From RGIG9114 sp045592865 (GTDB taxonomy: Bacteria; Bacillota; Clostridia; Oscillospirales; JAGBHD01), in assembly GCA_045592865.1 (NCBI GenBank), contig JAZNVP010000080.1, positions 1 through 6,973 of the forward strand: DNA of 6,973 bases, in the 5' to 3' direction. Below the pieces are notes generated by a model. That model saw only the letters and a list, made by a program, of their open reading frames with translations, was not told the DNA's origin and searched no databases. Shown piece by piece: positions 1-5,780 of the stretch; the first letter of the stretch is position 1, and each line of letters opens with the position of its first letter. A program made the translations under genes and the position numbers.

Positions 1-94
1 GTTCGTCGGCTATTTGTTGTTGCGTTTTTCCTTGCGATGTCATTTCTTTGACGATTGGCAGAAGTTCGCTTACTTTTTCATATTTTCTAGGCAT
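1..94 (-). CDS. IS3-family transposase small subunit (OrfA-like), N-terminal fragment
   Basis: The gene starts at ATG 94-92 and leaves the window after 31 codons. The visible protein begins MPRKYEKVSELLPIVKEM and continues with SQGKTQQQIADE. This is the first part of a helix-turn-helix of the kind found in small IS3-type OrfA proteins, which bind the IS ends and make the full transposase by frameshifting with OrfB. An AGGAGG ribosome binding site lies 7 bases upstream of the ATG but is the 3' arm of a perfect hairpin (102-138). A possible weak promoter, TTGAAC at 178-173 and GACAAT at 156-151 with a 16-bp spacer, spans the IS tip. The gene points the same way as the CNNM gene upstream of it, so readthrough transcripts would enter it. 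The family call rests on a short N-terminal match. An unrelated small DNA-binding protein cannot be excluded. Confidence 0.6.
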   Translation of the reverse strand, partial: MPRKYEKVSELLPIVKEMTSQGKTQQQIADE

Positions 95-101
95 AACAAA
101 A

Positions 102-138
102 CCTCCTATGGTAGTTTCTTCTATTCTACCATAGGAGG
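102..138. promoter_or_regulatory. perfect 13-bp hairpin holding the transposase RBS; also terminator-like on both strands
   Basis: CCTCCTATGGTAG (102-114) and CTACCATAGGAGG (126-138) are exact inverted repeats with an 11-nt loop. In minus-strand RNA the 3' arm contains the AGGAGG Shine-Dalgarno, so the folded form hides the ribosome binding site. A U-rich run follows the stem on both strands (CTCTTTTTTT on plus, TTTTGTT on minus), so it could also terminate transcription either way. Several IS elements are known to use such structures to block transposase expression from readthrough transcripts. Confidence 0.7.
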
Positions 139-196
139 CTCTTTTTTTCTATTGTCCGTTTTTAATGGACTTGTTCAAAAAGAACTGCTCTGTTTT

Positions 197-1465
197 TTAT
201 TCTTCTTCCTTTTCTTCTTCGGGGTCCTCTTTGGGTTCTCTGAGGACGGTTATTTCGTCGATTCTGTGGTTATCGAGCTTTGTAACCGTTATAGTCAGGT
301 TATCAAAAACGAAACTGTCGTTTTCGTCGGGAACCTTTTCGAGCATTTTCATAACCCAGCCGCCGACCGATATGGTTTCTTCGTCAAACTCGATACCGAA
401 GAACTCGCAGAACTCTTCCATATCCATCTGACCGCTGACCGTGAAGGTGTTTTCCGAGGTCTCGGTGTAGCTTTCGTCGACCTCGTCGTGCTCATCCCAT
501 ATATCGCCGACGAGCTCTTCAAGGATATCCTCCATCGTAACAATACCGTAGGTTCCGCCGTATTCGTCGAGAACGACCGCGATATGCGATTTATTCTTCT
601 GCAGTTTTCTGAGGATATCGTCGATCTTTTCGCTCTGCATAACGAATATGGGTGGGGTCATAATTTCGCTGATGGGTGCGGGGTTAAGCCCTGAATACTG
701 ATAGAAATCTTTCTGGTGAATAACGCCCACTATGTTATCAATGCTCTCTTCGTAAACGAGAAGTCGGGAGAACTTGCTCTCGGAGAAAACTCTTCCGATC
801 TCGTCCTTGCTATCCTCGATAGAAACGGCTTCGAGATCAACGCGGTGGGTGAGGATATTTTCAACCTCCTGGGCGTTGAATTCGATGGCGTTTTTAAGAA
901 GGGTGCCTTCGTCGTTATCTATGCTTCCTTTCTGTTCTTCCTCTTCAACAAGCATTAATAACTCTTCCTGCGACATTTTATCTTCTTCTTCGGTTTTGAA
1001 AAGCTTTGAGAGAAGCTTTTTCCAAAGCGAGAAGATAAAATTCAGAGGGGTGAACACCCAAAGAAAAACCTTTATTAAAGGCGCGGAGAAAATAGCAAAT
1101 TTCTCGGGGGCGTCTTTTGCAAGGCTTTTCGGAGAAATTTCTCCGAAGATCAGAACAACAACGGTTATAACTGCGGTTGAGACCGTTGCACCGACGTCAC
1201 CGTAAAGACGGACGAAAAGAACCGTTCCGAGCGCGGCGGCCGCGATATTAACTATGTTGTTTCCGATCAGAATTGTTGAAATAAGTTTATCGTAGTTTTC
1301 CGATAGATCCAGTGCAAGTTTTGCTTTTTTGTTTCCTTTTTCCACCATCGTTTTGAGGCGGGTCTTGTTAAGCGAAGAAAATGCGGTTTCGGTTGCCGAG
1401 AAATAACCCGACATCAAAACCAATGCCGCAATCGATAGAATATACGGCAATATATCTCCGTTCAT
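197..1465 (-). CDS. CNNM/CorC-family (TlyC-like) membrane protein with CBS pair, likely Mg2+/cation transport
   Basis: This 422-residue protein has the full family layout. An N-terminal CNNM (DUF21) membrane domain covers about residues 5-155. It has hydrophobic segments near 5-25, 60-88, 92-110 and 124-150 and the family motifs SATETAFSS (23-31), GNN (68-70) and GEISPK (108-113). A CBS pair follows at about 203-322, then a CorC_HlyC domain (about 338-410) and an acidic tail ending in KEEE. Family members are described as hemolysin C-like but are better understood as Mg2+ (or Co2+) transporters or exporters. Staphylococcal MpfA is a Mg2+ exporter of this type. The start at 1465-1463 is supported by AAGGAGTG about 10 bases upstream. 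The gene has its own promoter (1678-1706) and a long leader with a hairpin and a small ORF. No terminator follows the stop; an IS end begins 19 bases on. The family call is firm; transport direction and ion are inferred. Confidence 0.93.
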   Translation of the reverse strand: MNGDILPYILSIAALVLMSGYFSATETAFSSLNKTRLKTMVEKGNKKAKLALDLSENYDKLISTILIGNNIVNIAAAALGTVLFVRLYGDVGATVSTAVITVVVLIFGEISPKSLAKDAPEKFAIFSAPLIKVFLWVFTPLNFIFSLWKKLLSKLFKTEEEDKMSQEELLMLVEEEEQKGSIDNDEGTLLKNAIEFNAQEVENILTHRVDLEAVSIEDSKDEIGRVFSESKFSRLLVYEESIDNIVGVIHQKDFYQYSGLNPAPISEIMTPPIFVMQSEKIDDILRKLQKNKSHIAVVLDEYGGTYGIVTMEDILEELVGDIWDEHDEVDESYTETSENTFTVSGQMDMEEFCEFFGIEFDEETISVGGWVMKMLEKVPDENDSFVFDNLTITVTKLDNHRIDEITVLREPKEDPEEEKEEE

Positions 1466-1515
1466 TTTATTACACTCCTTTTAATTCGTTATTTTTTTTG
1501 ATGCCGTGTTTTCTA

Positions 1516-1641
1516 CTACCTTAACTGCTGATAAGAAACACAAAAAGGCTTATCTGCTCCGATCAAGCGGTGCAAATAGGCCTTATATAATATATAACAA
1601 ATTAAATTGTTCGCGTTATCATCGCTACTGTCTGCGTCCAT
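1516..1641 (-). CDS. putative 41-residue leader peptide upstream of the CNNM gene
   Basis: On the minus strand, 37 bases after the -10 box of a strong promoter, an ATG (1641-1639) opens a 41-codon frame ending at TAG 1518-1516, about 50 bases before the CNNM start. The peptide begins MDADSSDDNANN, an acidic, Asp-rich run, then becomes hydrophobic and aromatic (LICYILYKAYLHRL). A full AAGGAGGT lies upstream, but its GGAGG core is 14 bases from the ATG, longer than ideal, and no better start codon lies between. A terminator hairpin (1545-1584) falls inside the frame, so a translating ribosome would disrupt it. I do not recognise the peptide. It may be a regulatory leader or a chance ORF. Confidence 0.35.
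   Translation of the reverse strand: MDADSSDDNANNLICYILYKAYLHRLIGADKPFCVSYQQLR
1535..1584 (-). terminator. long terminator/attenuator hairpin in the CNNM leader
   Basis: In minus-strand RNA, positions 1584-1568 pair with 1561-1545 around a 6-nt loop. This gives 17 positions with 15 pairs (one G-U) and mismatches at two positions; the outer part is AAGGC/GCCTT. It is followed by the U-rich run TTTTTGTGTTTC (1546-1535). The structure has the form of an intrinsic terminator. It lies downstream of the CNNM gene's own promoter and upstream of its start, so any transcript from that promoter must pass it. It could also simply end the ppa-HAD transcript, since no other terminator follows the HAD gene. 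Confidence 0.7.
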
Positions 1642-1677
1642 TTTTAAGCTTACGACCTCCTTTTTTATGTTTTGTTC

Positions 1678-1706
1678 ATTCTATCATATAAACAGACACC
1701 TGTCAA
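1678..1706 (-). promoter_or_regulatory. sigma-A promoter for the CNNM leader transcript
   Basis: On the minus strand the perfect -35 box TTGACA (1706-1701) and the -10 box TAGAAT (1683-1678) are separated by exactly 17 bp. The -35 box overlaps the TGA stop codon of the HAD gene (1705-1703). Transcription should begin near 1671, giving a leader of about 200 nt before the CNNM start codon. Confidence 0.8.
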
Positions 1707-2410
1707 GTAATTGAATTTATATACTCTAAAAGACCCGAAAAAGAGCCGTGAGGGAAGAGGGAAATATCCGCGTTATTTTTGTTTATGAGGCAGTCTGTCA
1801 AAAGAAAAACCTTCGCGCCAAGTTTTTCTGCTACCATATCCTCAGAGACGTCGTTTCCGACCATTAAGACTTCTTCTGCTTTAACTCCGAGAGAAGAGAA
1901 AATTTCCGTGTAATAACTAAGGTTCGGTTTGCAGAAAGAGGAGTTTTCATAGGTTGTCACGAGCTCGAAATCAGATTTGGAAAGACCTGCCCATGAAACG
2001 CGGCTTTCGGTTGCGATCGCGGGGAACACGGGGTTTGTTGCAAGACCTATCAAAAGCACCTTTTCTTTAATTATCTTAACCGTTTTGTCGGCTTCGGGGT
2101 TAAACCCGCATACCGATTTAACATTCTGGAATTCGTTTTTATAGAACTCTTCAAGGTAGGGTTCTTCCTTAATTACCTCTTCACCGTATATCTCCGAGAA
2201 AACCTTCCAGAACACCTTTTCATTGGTGGAACTTCCGTCATTTTTTATCATTGCCAGAACACTTGTCCATATGGACTTGATAAATTTTTCGGGATAGTAG
2301 CCCTTTAGCGCCATTTTCTTGGCGAGTGCGCCGAAATAGGTTTTTATAAATACGTCCTGATCCATAGGAAGAAGGGTGCCGTCAAGATCGAATAAAACCA
2401 GTTTTAACAT
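1703..2410 (-). CDS. HAD-superfamily hydrolase (phosphatase)
   Basis: This 235-residue soluble protein carries the four HAD motifs. Motif I is FDLDGT with nucleophile D8 and D10. Motif II has T125 (GLATNP), motif III K161 (FCKPN), and motif IV GNDVSED with D187 and D191. A helical cap region lies between motifs I and II. Such enzymes remove phosphate from small metabolites through an aspartyl-phosphate intermediate; the substrate cannot be told from sequence. The frame is open further upstream to 2470, but the ATG at 2410-2408 is preferred. It has AGGAG about 8 bases upstream, places motif I at the usual residue 8, and avoids overlap with ppa. It lies 16 bp after ppa and is probably cotranscribed with it. 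Its stop codon lies inside the -35 box of the next promoter. Confidence 0.88.
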   Translation of the reverse strand: MLKLVLFDLDGTLLPMDQDVFIKTYFGALAKKMALKGYYPEKFIKSIWTSVLAMIKNDGSSTNEKVFWKVFSEIYGEEVIKEEPYLEEFYKNEFQNVKSVCGFNPEADKTVKIIKEKVLLIGLATNPVFPAIATESRVSWAGLSKSDFELVTTYENSSFCKPNLSYYTEIFSSLGVKAEEVLMVGNDVSEDMVAEKLGAKVFLLTDCLINKNNADISLFPHGSFSGLLEYINSIT

Positions 2411-2426
2411 TTGGTGTCTCCTAAAA

Positions 2427-2960
2427 TTATTTGCAGTAGTTCTCAACGTAGCAGTCGATAGCGTTTGCAACTATCTTAACTGCCGCAGCCCTGTCGCTGA
2501 CTTCGTTAACGGCGGTAGTCTTGTTCTCAAGGTTTTTATAAACGCTGAAGAAGTGCCGCATCTCCTCAAATATGTGAGAGGGGAGCTCGTCGATATTTGT
2601 ATACTGATTATAGTTAGGGTCTTTAAAGGGAATGGCGATTATTTTTTCGTCGTTTCTTCCGTTGTCTATCATGGAGATAACGCCGATAGGGTATGCTCTG
2701 ACTAACGTTAAGGGCTCTAAAGGTTCTGAGCAGAGAAGGAGCACGTCGAGAGGGTCTTCATCATCACCAAGTGTTCTTGGAATAAACCCGTAGTTTGCGG
2801 GATAGTGGGTCGATGTGTGAAGAACGCGGTCGAGAATTATGAAACCGGTCTCCTTATCGAGCTCATACTTTTTCTTTGAGCCTTTGGAGATCTCAACAAC
2901 GCATATGAAATCGTCGGGTGTTATTCTTTTGGGTGAAATATCGTGCCAGATGTTAGACAT
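2427..2960 (-). CDS. ppa: inorganic pyrophosphatase, family I
   Basis: This 177-residue cytosolic enzyme hydrolyses pyrophosphate to two phosphates with Mg2+, driving biosynthetic reactions that release PPi. The family I signature DDEDPLDVL is at 66-74, with metal ligands D67, D69 and D72. Other active-site residues align with the E. coli enzyme: E23, K31, E33, R45, Y57 (NYGFIP), D99, D104 and K106. The length is normal for the family. The start ATG 2960-2958 is preceded by GGAG with an 8-base spacer, and a clear promoter lies at 2991-3019. It is first in a probable two-gene unit with the HAD phosphatase. Confidence 0.95.
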   Translation of the reverse strand: MSNIWHDISPKRITPDDFICVVEISKGSKKKYELDKETGFIILDRVLHTSTHYPANYGFIPRTLGDDEDPLDVLLLCSEPLEPLTLVRAYPIGVISMIDNGRNDEKIIAIPFKDPNYNQYTNIDELPSHIFEEMRHFFSVYKNLENKTTAVNEVSDRAAAVKIVANAIDCYVENYCK

Positions 2961-2990
2961 AACCTTTGCTCCTTTATTTTTGATAAAAAT

Positions 2991-3019
2991 AGTATAACAA
3001 ACTTGACGTTATTTTGCAA
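2991..3019 (-). promoter_or_regulatory. promoter of the ppa-HAD unit
   Basis: On the minus strand the -35-like TTGCAA (3019-3014) and the -10 box TATACT (2996-2991) are separated by 17 bp. Transcription would start near 2984, giving a short leader to the ppa start at 2960. A dyad (3022-3039) lies immediately upstream of the -35 box. Confidence 0.7.
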
Positions 3020-3021
3020 GT

Positions 3022-3039
3022 TTTGTTCGGCGGAACAAA
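3022..3039. promoter_or_regulatory. 18-bp dyad between divergent ppa and pdaA promoters (possible operator)
   Basis: TTTGTTC (3022-3028) and GAACAAA (3033-3039) are perfect 7-bp inverted repeats around GGCG. The site lies 2 bp from the ppa -35 box and 7 bp upstream of the candidate pdaA -35 box, a position where one regulator could act on both units. The arms are in the order GTTC-N4-GAAC, opposite to the Gram-positive LexA box (GAAC-N4-GTTC). No regulator gene lies next to it and I do not recognise the site. Confidence 0.4.
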
Positions 3040-3046
3040 TAAAATG

Positions 3047-3075
3047 TTGAAGTTTATATAATTTTCTGTTAAAAT
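3047..3075 (+). promoter_or_regulatory. candidate promoter of the pdaA unit
   Basis: TTGAAG (3047-3052) and TAAAAT (3070-3075) are 17 bp apart. Start of transcription near 3082 would leave only about 13 nt before the TTG start. A perfect TATAAT at 3057-3062 is an alternative -10 giving a more usual leader, but it has no good -35 box. In Bacillus subtilis pdaA is transcribed in the forespore by sigma-G; I see no convincing sigma-G -10 element (CATNNTA type) here. Confidence 0.5.
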
Positions 3076-3094
3076 GGGAAAAGAGGTGATGGAC

Positions 3095-4177
3095 TTGAAA
3101 AAATATTTATCACTTTTGTTAGCATTGATGCTTTTTCTCGGCGCGTGTAGTAAGGCGCCTCTGGAAAACGAATCTTCTCAGGTATCTTCGGAGGACGTGT
3201 CGTCGGAAAGCTCGAGCGAAGAGGTAAGCTCTGAGAATTCTTCGGAAGAGTCTTCGTCAGAAGAGGTTTCCGGTGAGGAAGTTTCGTCGGATGAAGCCTC
3301 AAGCGAACCCGTTACGAGTGAACCGGAAAATAAACCGGTGAAAGAAATATTTTCAACCTATAAAGAATATTATCAGAATATAAAGAAAACAACGGGAACA
3401 TATACAGGGCGTCCCGCACTTGAGAAGATAACCTTGACGGCGACCGACCCCGAGAATTCGGCGGGGCTTTCGGAAAAATCGAACGGGTATAGCTTCGGAG
3501 TTGCAAAGAACGAAAAGCCGCACCAGACTTCTGTCAACCATCAGAAGAGATACGAGGATAAGGGCTATAACGCTCTGACGGTCGATATGAAGACTAACGA
3601 GAAGGTCCTTTATCTCACCTTCGACTGCGGCTATGATCTTGGTTATACTATTGAGATTTTGAAAACGCTTGATGAGAAGAACGTTAAAGCGGCGTTTTTC
3701 TGCACTAAATCGCAGATAGTTAAAAACCCTGAACTAACGGCGCTTATGATCGACGAGGGGCATATCGTTGCCAATCATTCGGTTAATCATAAGGCAATGC
3801 CAACCATCAGCCGTCAGGAAATGGCGGACGAGATCGAAGGCGTTGAGAACTATCTCAGAACCGAGTTTGGATATAGCAGCAAGTATTACAGATACCCGAC
3901 GGGTGCCTATTCCGATAATTCATTGGAATGCACTACCTCGCTCGGTTTCCGTTCGGTGTTCTGGTCGGTGGCGCATGCCGATTGGGATCCCGATGATCAA
4001 CCCTCGGTTGAAACTACTTTTGAAACCGTAACCTCGAGGCTTCATCCGGGAGCGGTAATTCTGCTCCATAACGTTTCGGAGTCAAACACTAAGGCGCTTG
4101 GGGATATAATCGACTATGCGCATAAAAACGGATACGTTTTCAAGTCACTCGATGATTATTCGGGTTGGCTTAAATAA
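3095..4177 (+). CDS. pdaA: PdaA-type polysaccharide deacetylase, lipoprotein (spore cortex muramic-delta-lactam synthesis)
   Basis: The 360-residue protein has a short lipoprotein signal (KKYLSLLLALMLFLGA then C18), a Ser/Glu-rich linker (about 22-76) and a CE4 NodB-type domain. The motifs are LTFDCGYDLGYT (D177), HSVNH (H228, H232), RYPTG (R266), DW (296-297) and LLHNVS (H325). The pattern TFDxGYxxGYT, the upstream FGV...SVNHQ and the ending NGYVFKSLDD match B. subtilis PdaA, which removes the acetyl group from N-acetylmuramic acid so that cortex muramic delta-lactam can form. Cys178 sits where most CE4 enzymes have a metal-binding Asp and B. subtilis PdaA has Asn. In-frame ATGs exist at 3074 and 3089, but the first overlaps a -10 box and the second lies inside the Shine-Dalgarno pairing GAGGTGAT. 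TTG at 3095 has an 8-base spacer and fits the signal peptide best. The E2-like gene follows 27 bp later. Confidence 0.88.
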   Translation: MKKYLSLLLALMLFLGACSKAPLENESSQVSSEDVSSESSSEEVSSENSSEESSSEEVSGEEVSSDEASSEPVTSEPENKPVKEIFSTYKEYYQNIKKTTGTYTGRPALEKITLTATDPENSAGLSEKSNGYSFGVAKNEKPHQTSVNHQKRYEDKGYNALTVDMKTNEKVLYLTFDCGYDLGYTIEILKTLDEKNVKAAFFCTKSQIVKNPELTALMIDEGHIVANHSVNHKAMPTISRQEMADEIEGVENYLRTEFGYSSKYYRYPTGAYSDNSLECTTSLGFRSVFWSVAHADWDPDDQPSVETTFETVTSRLHPGAVILLHNVSESNTKALGDIIDYAHKNGYVFKSLDDYSGWLK

Positions 4178-4204
4178 AGGAAAAAATATTAAAGGGAGTA
4201 TTTT

Positions 4205-5047
4205 ATGAGAAGAGACGGAAAAAGGCTTAAGGGCGCAGACGCAATGTATACCGTTGCGGCTCATATAATGGCAAAGCGAAGCGATGCTATGAATATGATA
4301 ACCATTGATATACCAATGGAGCCTATGCACAAGTATCTTAACAAGGCACGTGCCGAGGGAAACAAGATAAGCCATCTTGCGCTTATTATTGCGGCGTATC
4401 TGAGAACGGTCTCGGAGTTTCCTGAACTTAACAGATTTGTCGTTAATAAGAGGCTTTACGCGAGAAACGAGTTCGCAGTCGGTATGGTCGTTCTCAAGGC
4501 GGGAGACCGCAGTCACGGAACGATGTCGAAGTGCTTCTTTGAGATCGACGATACCGTTTTAGAGGTAAACGAGAAGATCAACAGCTACGTTGAGAAAAAC
4601 CGAAGTGTCGAGAGCAATAATAAGACCGAAAGGCTTATAAACACGCTTCTGAGTCTGCCGGGACTTCTGCGTTTCGGCGTGCCGGTGCTCAAGTGGCTCG
4701 ATAAGATAGGGCTCTTGCCGAAATCTATTATTGACGCAAGTCCTTTCCATATTAGCCTTGCGATATCAAATCTTGCAAGTATTAAAACCAACCATATTTA
4801 CCACCACTGCTATGACTTCGGAACCACCAGCGTGTTCATAACGATGGGTAACGCGCGTGAGGTGCCCAAGAAGGTGGGCGACGAAATAGTTTTCGAGAGA
4901 TGTATGCCGATGGGCGTTGTTATGGACGAAAGAATCGCTTCGGGCGGTTATTTCGCAATGGCGTTCAGAAAATTCAGAAAGTATCTCGAGAACCCCGAGA
5001 TTTTGGAACAAAAACCCGAAAAGGTTATTCCCGATCCGAATATATAA
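4205..5047 (+). CDS. stand-alone 2-oxoacid dehydrogenase E2-type acyltransferase-fold protein, degenerate active site
   Basis: This 280-residue protein resembles the catalytic domain of E2 acyltransferases (chloramphenicol acetyltransferase fold). It has no lipoyl domain and no E1/E3-binding domain. Fold markers include the N-terminal substrate-region stretch with NKISHLALIIAAYLRT (53-68), ASPFHISLAISNLAS (178-192) and the C-terminal MPMGVVMDERIASGGYFA (234-251). In true E2 enzymes that last block is DHRxxDG, with His as catalytic base; here it reads DERIASG (241-247), so both His and the motif Asp are absent. From memory, related clostridial proteins carry DERICDG, so loss of His looks like a subfamily trait. 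The function is unknown; it may bind rather than acylate, or use other residues. AAAGGGAG is 6-7 bases before the ATG. It is probably cotranscribed with pdaA and is closed by the terminator at 5047-5078. Confidence 0.8.
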   Translation: MRRDGKRLKGADAMYTVAAHIMAKRSDAMNMITIDIPMEPMHKYLNKARAEGNKISHLALIIAAYLRTVSEFPELNRFVVNKRLYARNEFAVGMVVLKAGDRSHGTMSKCFFEIDDTVLEVNEKINSYVEKNRSVESNNKTERLINTLLSLPGLLRFGVPVLKWLDKIGLLPKSIIDASPFHISLAISNLASIKTNHIYHHCYDFGTTSVFITMGNAREVPKKVGDEIVFERCMPMGVVMDERIASGGYFAMAFRKFRKYLENPEILEQKPEKVIPDPNI

Positions 5048-5078
5048 AAAAAGAGCGAACGAAAGTTCGCTCTTTTTT
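5047..5078. terminator. bidirectional intrinsic terminator with GAAA tetraloop
   Basis: GAGCGAAC (5053-5060) and GTTCGCTC (5065-5072) pair around GAAA. The stem is flanked by A6 on the left and T6 on the right, so it works on both strands. It begins at the stop codon of the E2-like gene and ends 4 bp from the stop of the converging PHP gene. Confidence 0.93.
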
Positions 5079-5081
5079 GCG

Positions 5082-5780
5082 TTATTTAATAATTTCGCCG
5101 TCAATTATAAGGTTATATTCACCCGCTTTTAAAATACTTACGAGCTCTTTGTTATTCTTAATCGGTTTTTCGGTGGCGATTCCGCCTTTTCCAATGGTGG
5201 TTTCTTCGGTGTGGTGGGTATCGCTTCCCGAAATAAAGAGAAAATTGTTCCTGGCGGCATATTTAAACGCCTTCATATTCTCCTCGTTATTGTTATGCGC
5301 GTTATAGACCTCGACCGCATTAACGAAAAGGGGAGCGGGGTCAACACTATTATCGTTATAAGGCCTTATTCTATAGGGATGAGCAGTTGCAACAACGAAG
5401 CCCGAATCCATCATTAAGTTAGAGAACTTCTCAATCGGCATAGTTTCGATTTCGGGATGCGCTATAAGAAAATCAACGTCCGCGCCGTAAACGAGAACCT
5501 CTCTGCCACCTGCATATCCATGCTCAAAACCGAACAAAACCTCGAAATTCTCATATTTTTCGGCTTCCTTTTTTGCCCTTAGATAAGCGCTTTCGTATTC
5601 CCTCATTCTCTCTTCCCAAGGAAGACTCCTGCTTACCGAGGTGTTCCCGTGTATAAAATGGTTGGTAGAAACAAATCCGTTCATCCCGTTTTCCGCGAAG
5701 GCTCTCACCATTTCTTCGGGAGAAGCGCTGGAGCAAAGGCTTCCGACAAGGTCGTGAACGTGCAAATCGTATTTAAACAT
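5082..5780 (-). CDS. PHP-domain phosphoesterase family protein
   Basis: This 232-residue soluble protein has the metal-binding motifs of the PHP (polymerase and histidinol phosphatase) superfamily. They are DLHVH (D5, H7, H9), STNH (H41), FGFEHG (E86), ATAHPYR (H134), EVYN (E157) and SGSDTHH (D187, H189). Such proteins hydrolyse phosphoesters with bound Mn2+, Zn2+ or Fe. The subfamily resembles small stand-alone PHP proteins whose substrates range from nucleotides to cell-surface polysaccharide tyrosine-kinase systems; I cannot assign a substrate. The start ATG 5780-5778 lies 8 bp inside the 3' end of rfbC, and its AAGGAG site is within rfbC codons, so translation is probably coupled. A capsule or wall-glycan role is suggested only by the rfbC neighbour. 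Confidence 0.85.
   Translation of the reverse strand: MFKYDLHVHDLVGSLCSSASPEEMVRAFAENGMNGFVSTNHFIHGNTSVSRSLPWEERMREYESAYLRAKKEAEKYENFEVLFGFEHGYAGGREVLVYGADVDFLIAHPEIETMPIEKFSNLMMDSGFVVATAHPYRIRPYNDNSVDPAPLFVNAVEVYNAHNNNEENMKAFKYAARNNFLFISGSDTHHTEETTIGKGGIATEKPIKNNKELVSILKAGEYNLIIDGEIIK

Larger units (their letters stand above)
1..177 (-). mobile_element. left end of a probable IS3-family insertion sequence (partial)
   Basis: The start of a small HTH transposase-like gene (1-94) is preceded, on the minus strand, by about 80 bases that look like an IS end. The proposed tip is TGAACAAGTCC, reading from 177 leftwards, and IS3-family ends commonly begin 5'-TG. An inner GTCC...GGAC dyad (154-170) is also present. 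The element runs off the left edge, so the other inverted repeat and the target duplication cannot be checked. The exact boundary at 177 is inferred. The flank beyond it leads within 20 bases to the stop codon of the CNNM gene. Confidence 0.55.

Noticed and set aside
14..694. 226-codon plus-strand ORF across the IS end and the CNNM 3' region
   Set aside because: It is the antisense of the well-supported CNNM frame, crosses the IS junction and the hairpin, and has Phe-rich composition mirrored from Glu/Lys codons.
774..1205. 143-codon plus-strand ORF inside the CNNM gene
   Set aside because: It is Ser-rich noise opposite a conserved coding sequence, with no ribosome binding site or recognisable motif.
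1516..1670. CNNM leader as a known riboswitch (M-box, yybP-ykoY Mn2+, NiCo)
   Set aside because: I could not find the conserved cores of these classes by eye. A covariance-model search would settle it, so no riboswitch is claimed.
2411..2470. 20-residue N-terminal extension of the HAD protein
   Set aside because: It overlaps the end of ppa, lacks a fitting ribosome binding site, and pushes the HAD motif I to an unusual position; the ATG at 2410 has a good AGGAG.
3022..3039. LexA/SOS box
   Set aside because: The half-sites are in GTTC-N4-GAAC order, whereas the Gram-positive LexA site is GAAC-N4-GTTC.
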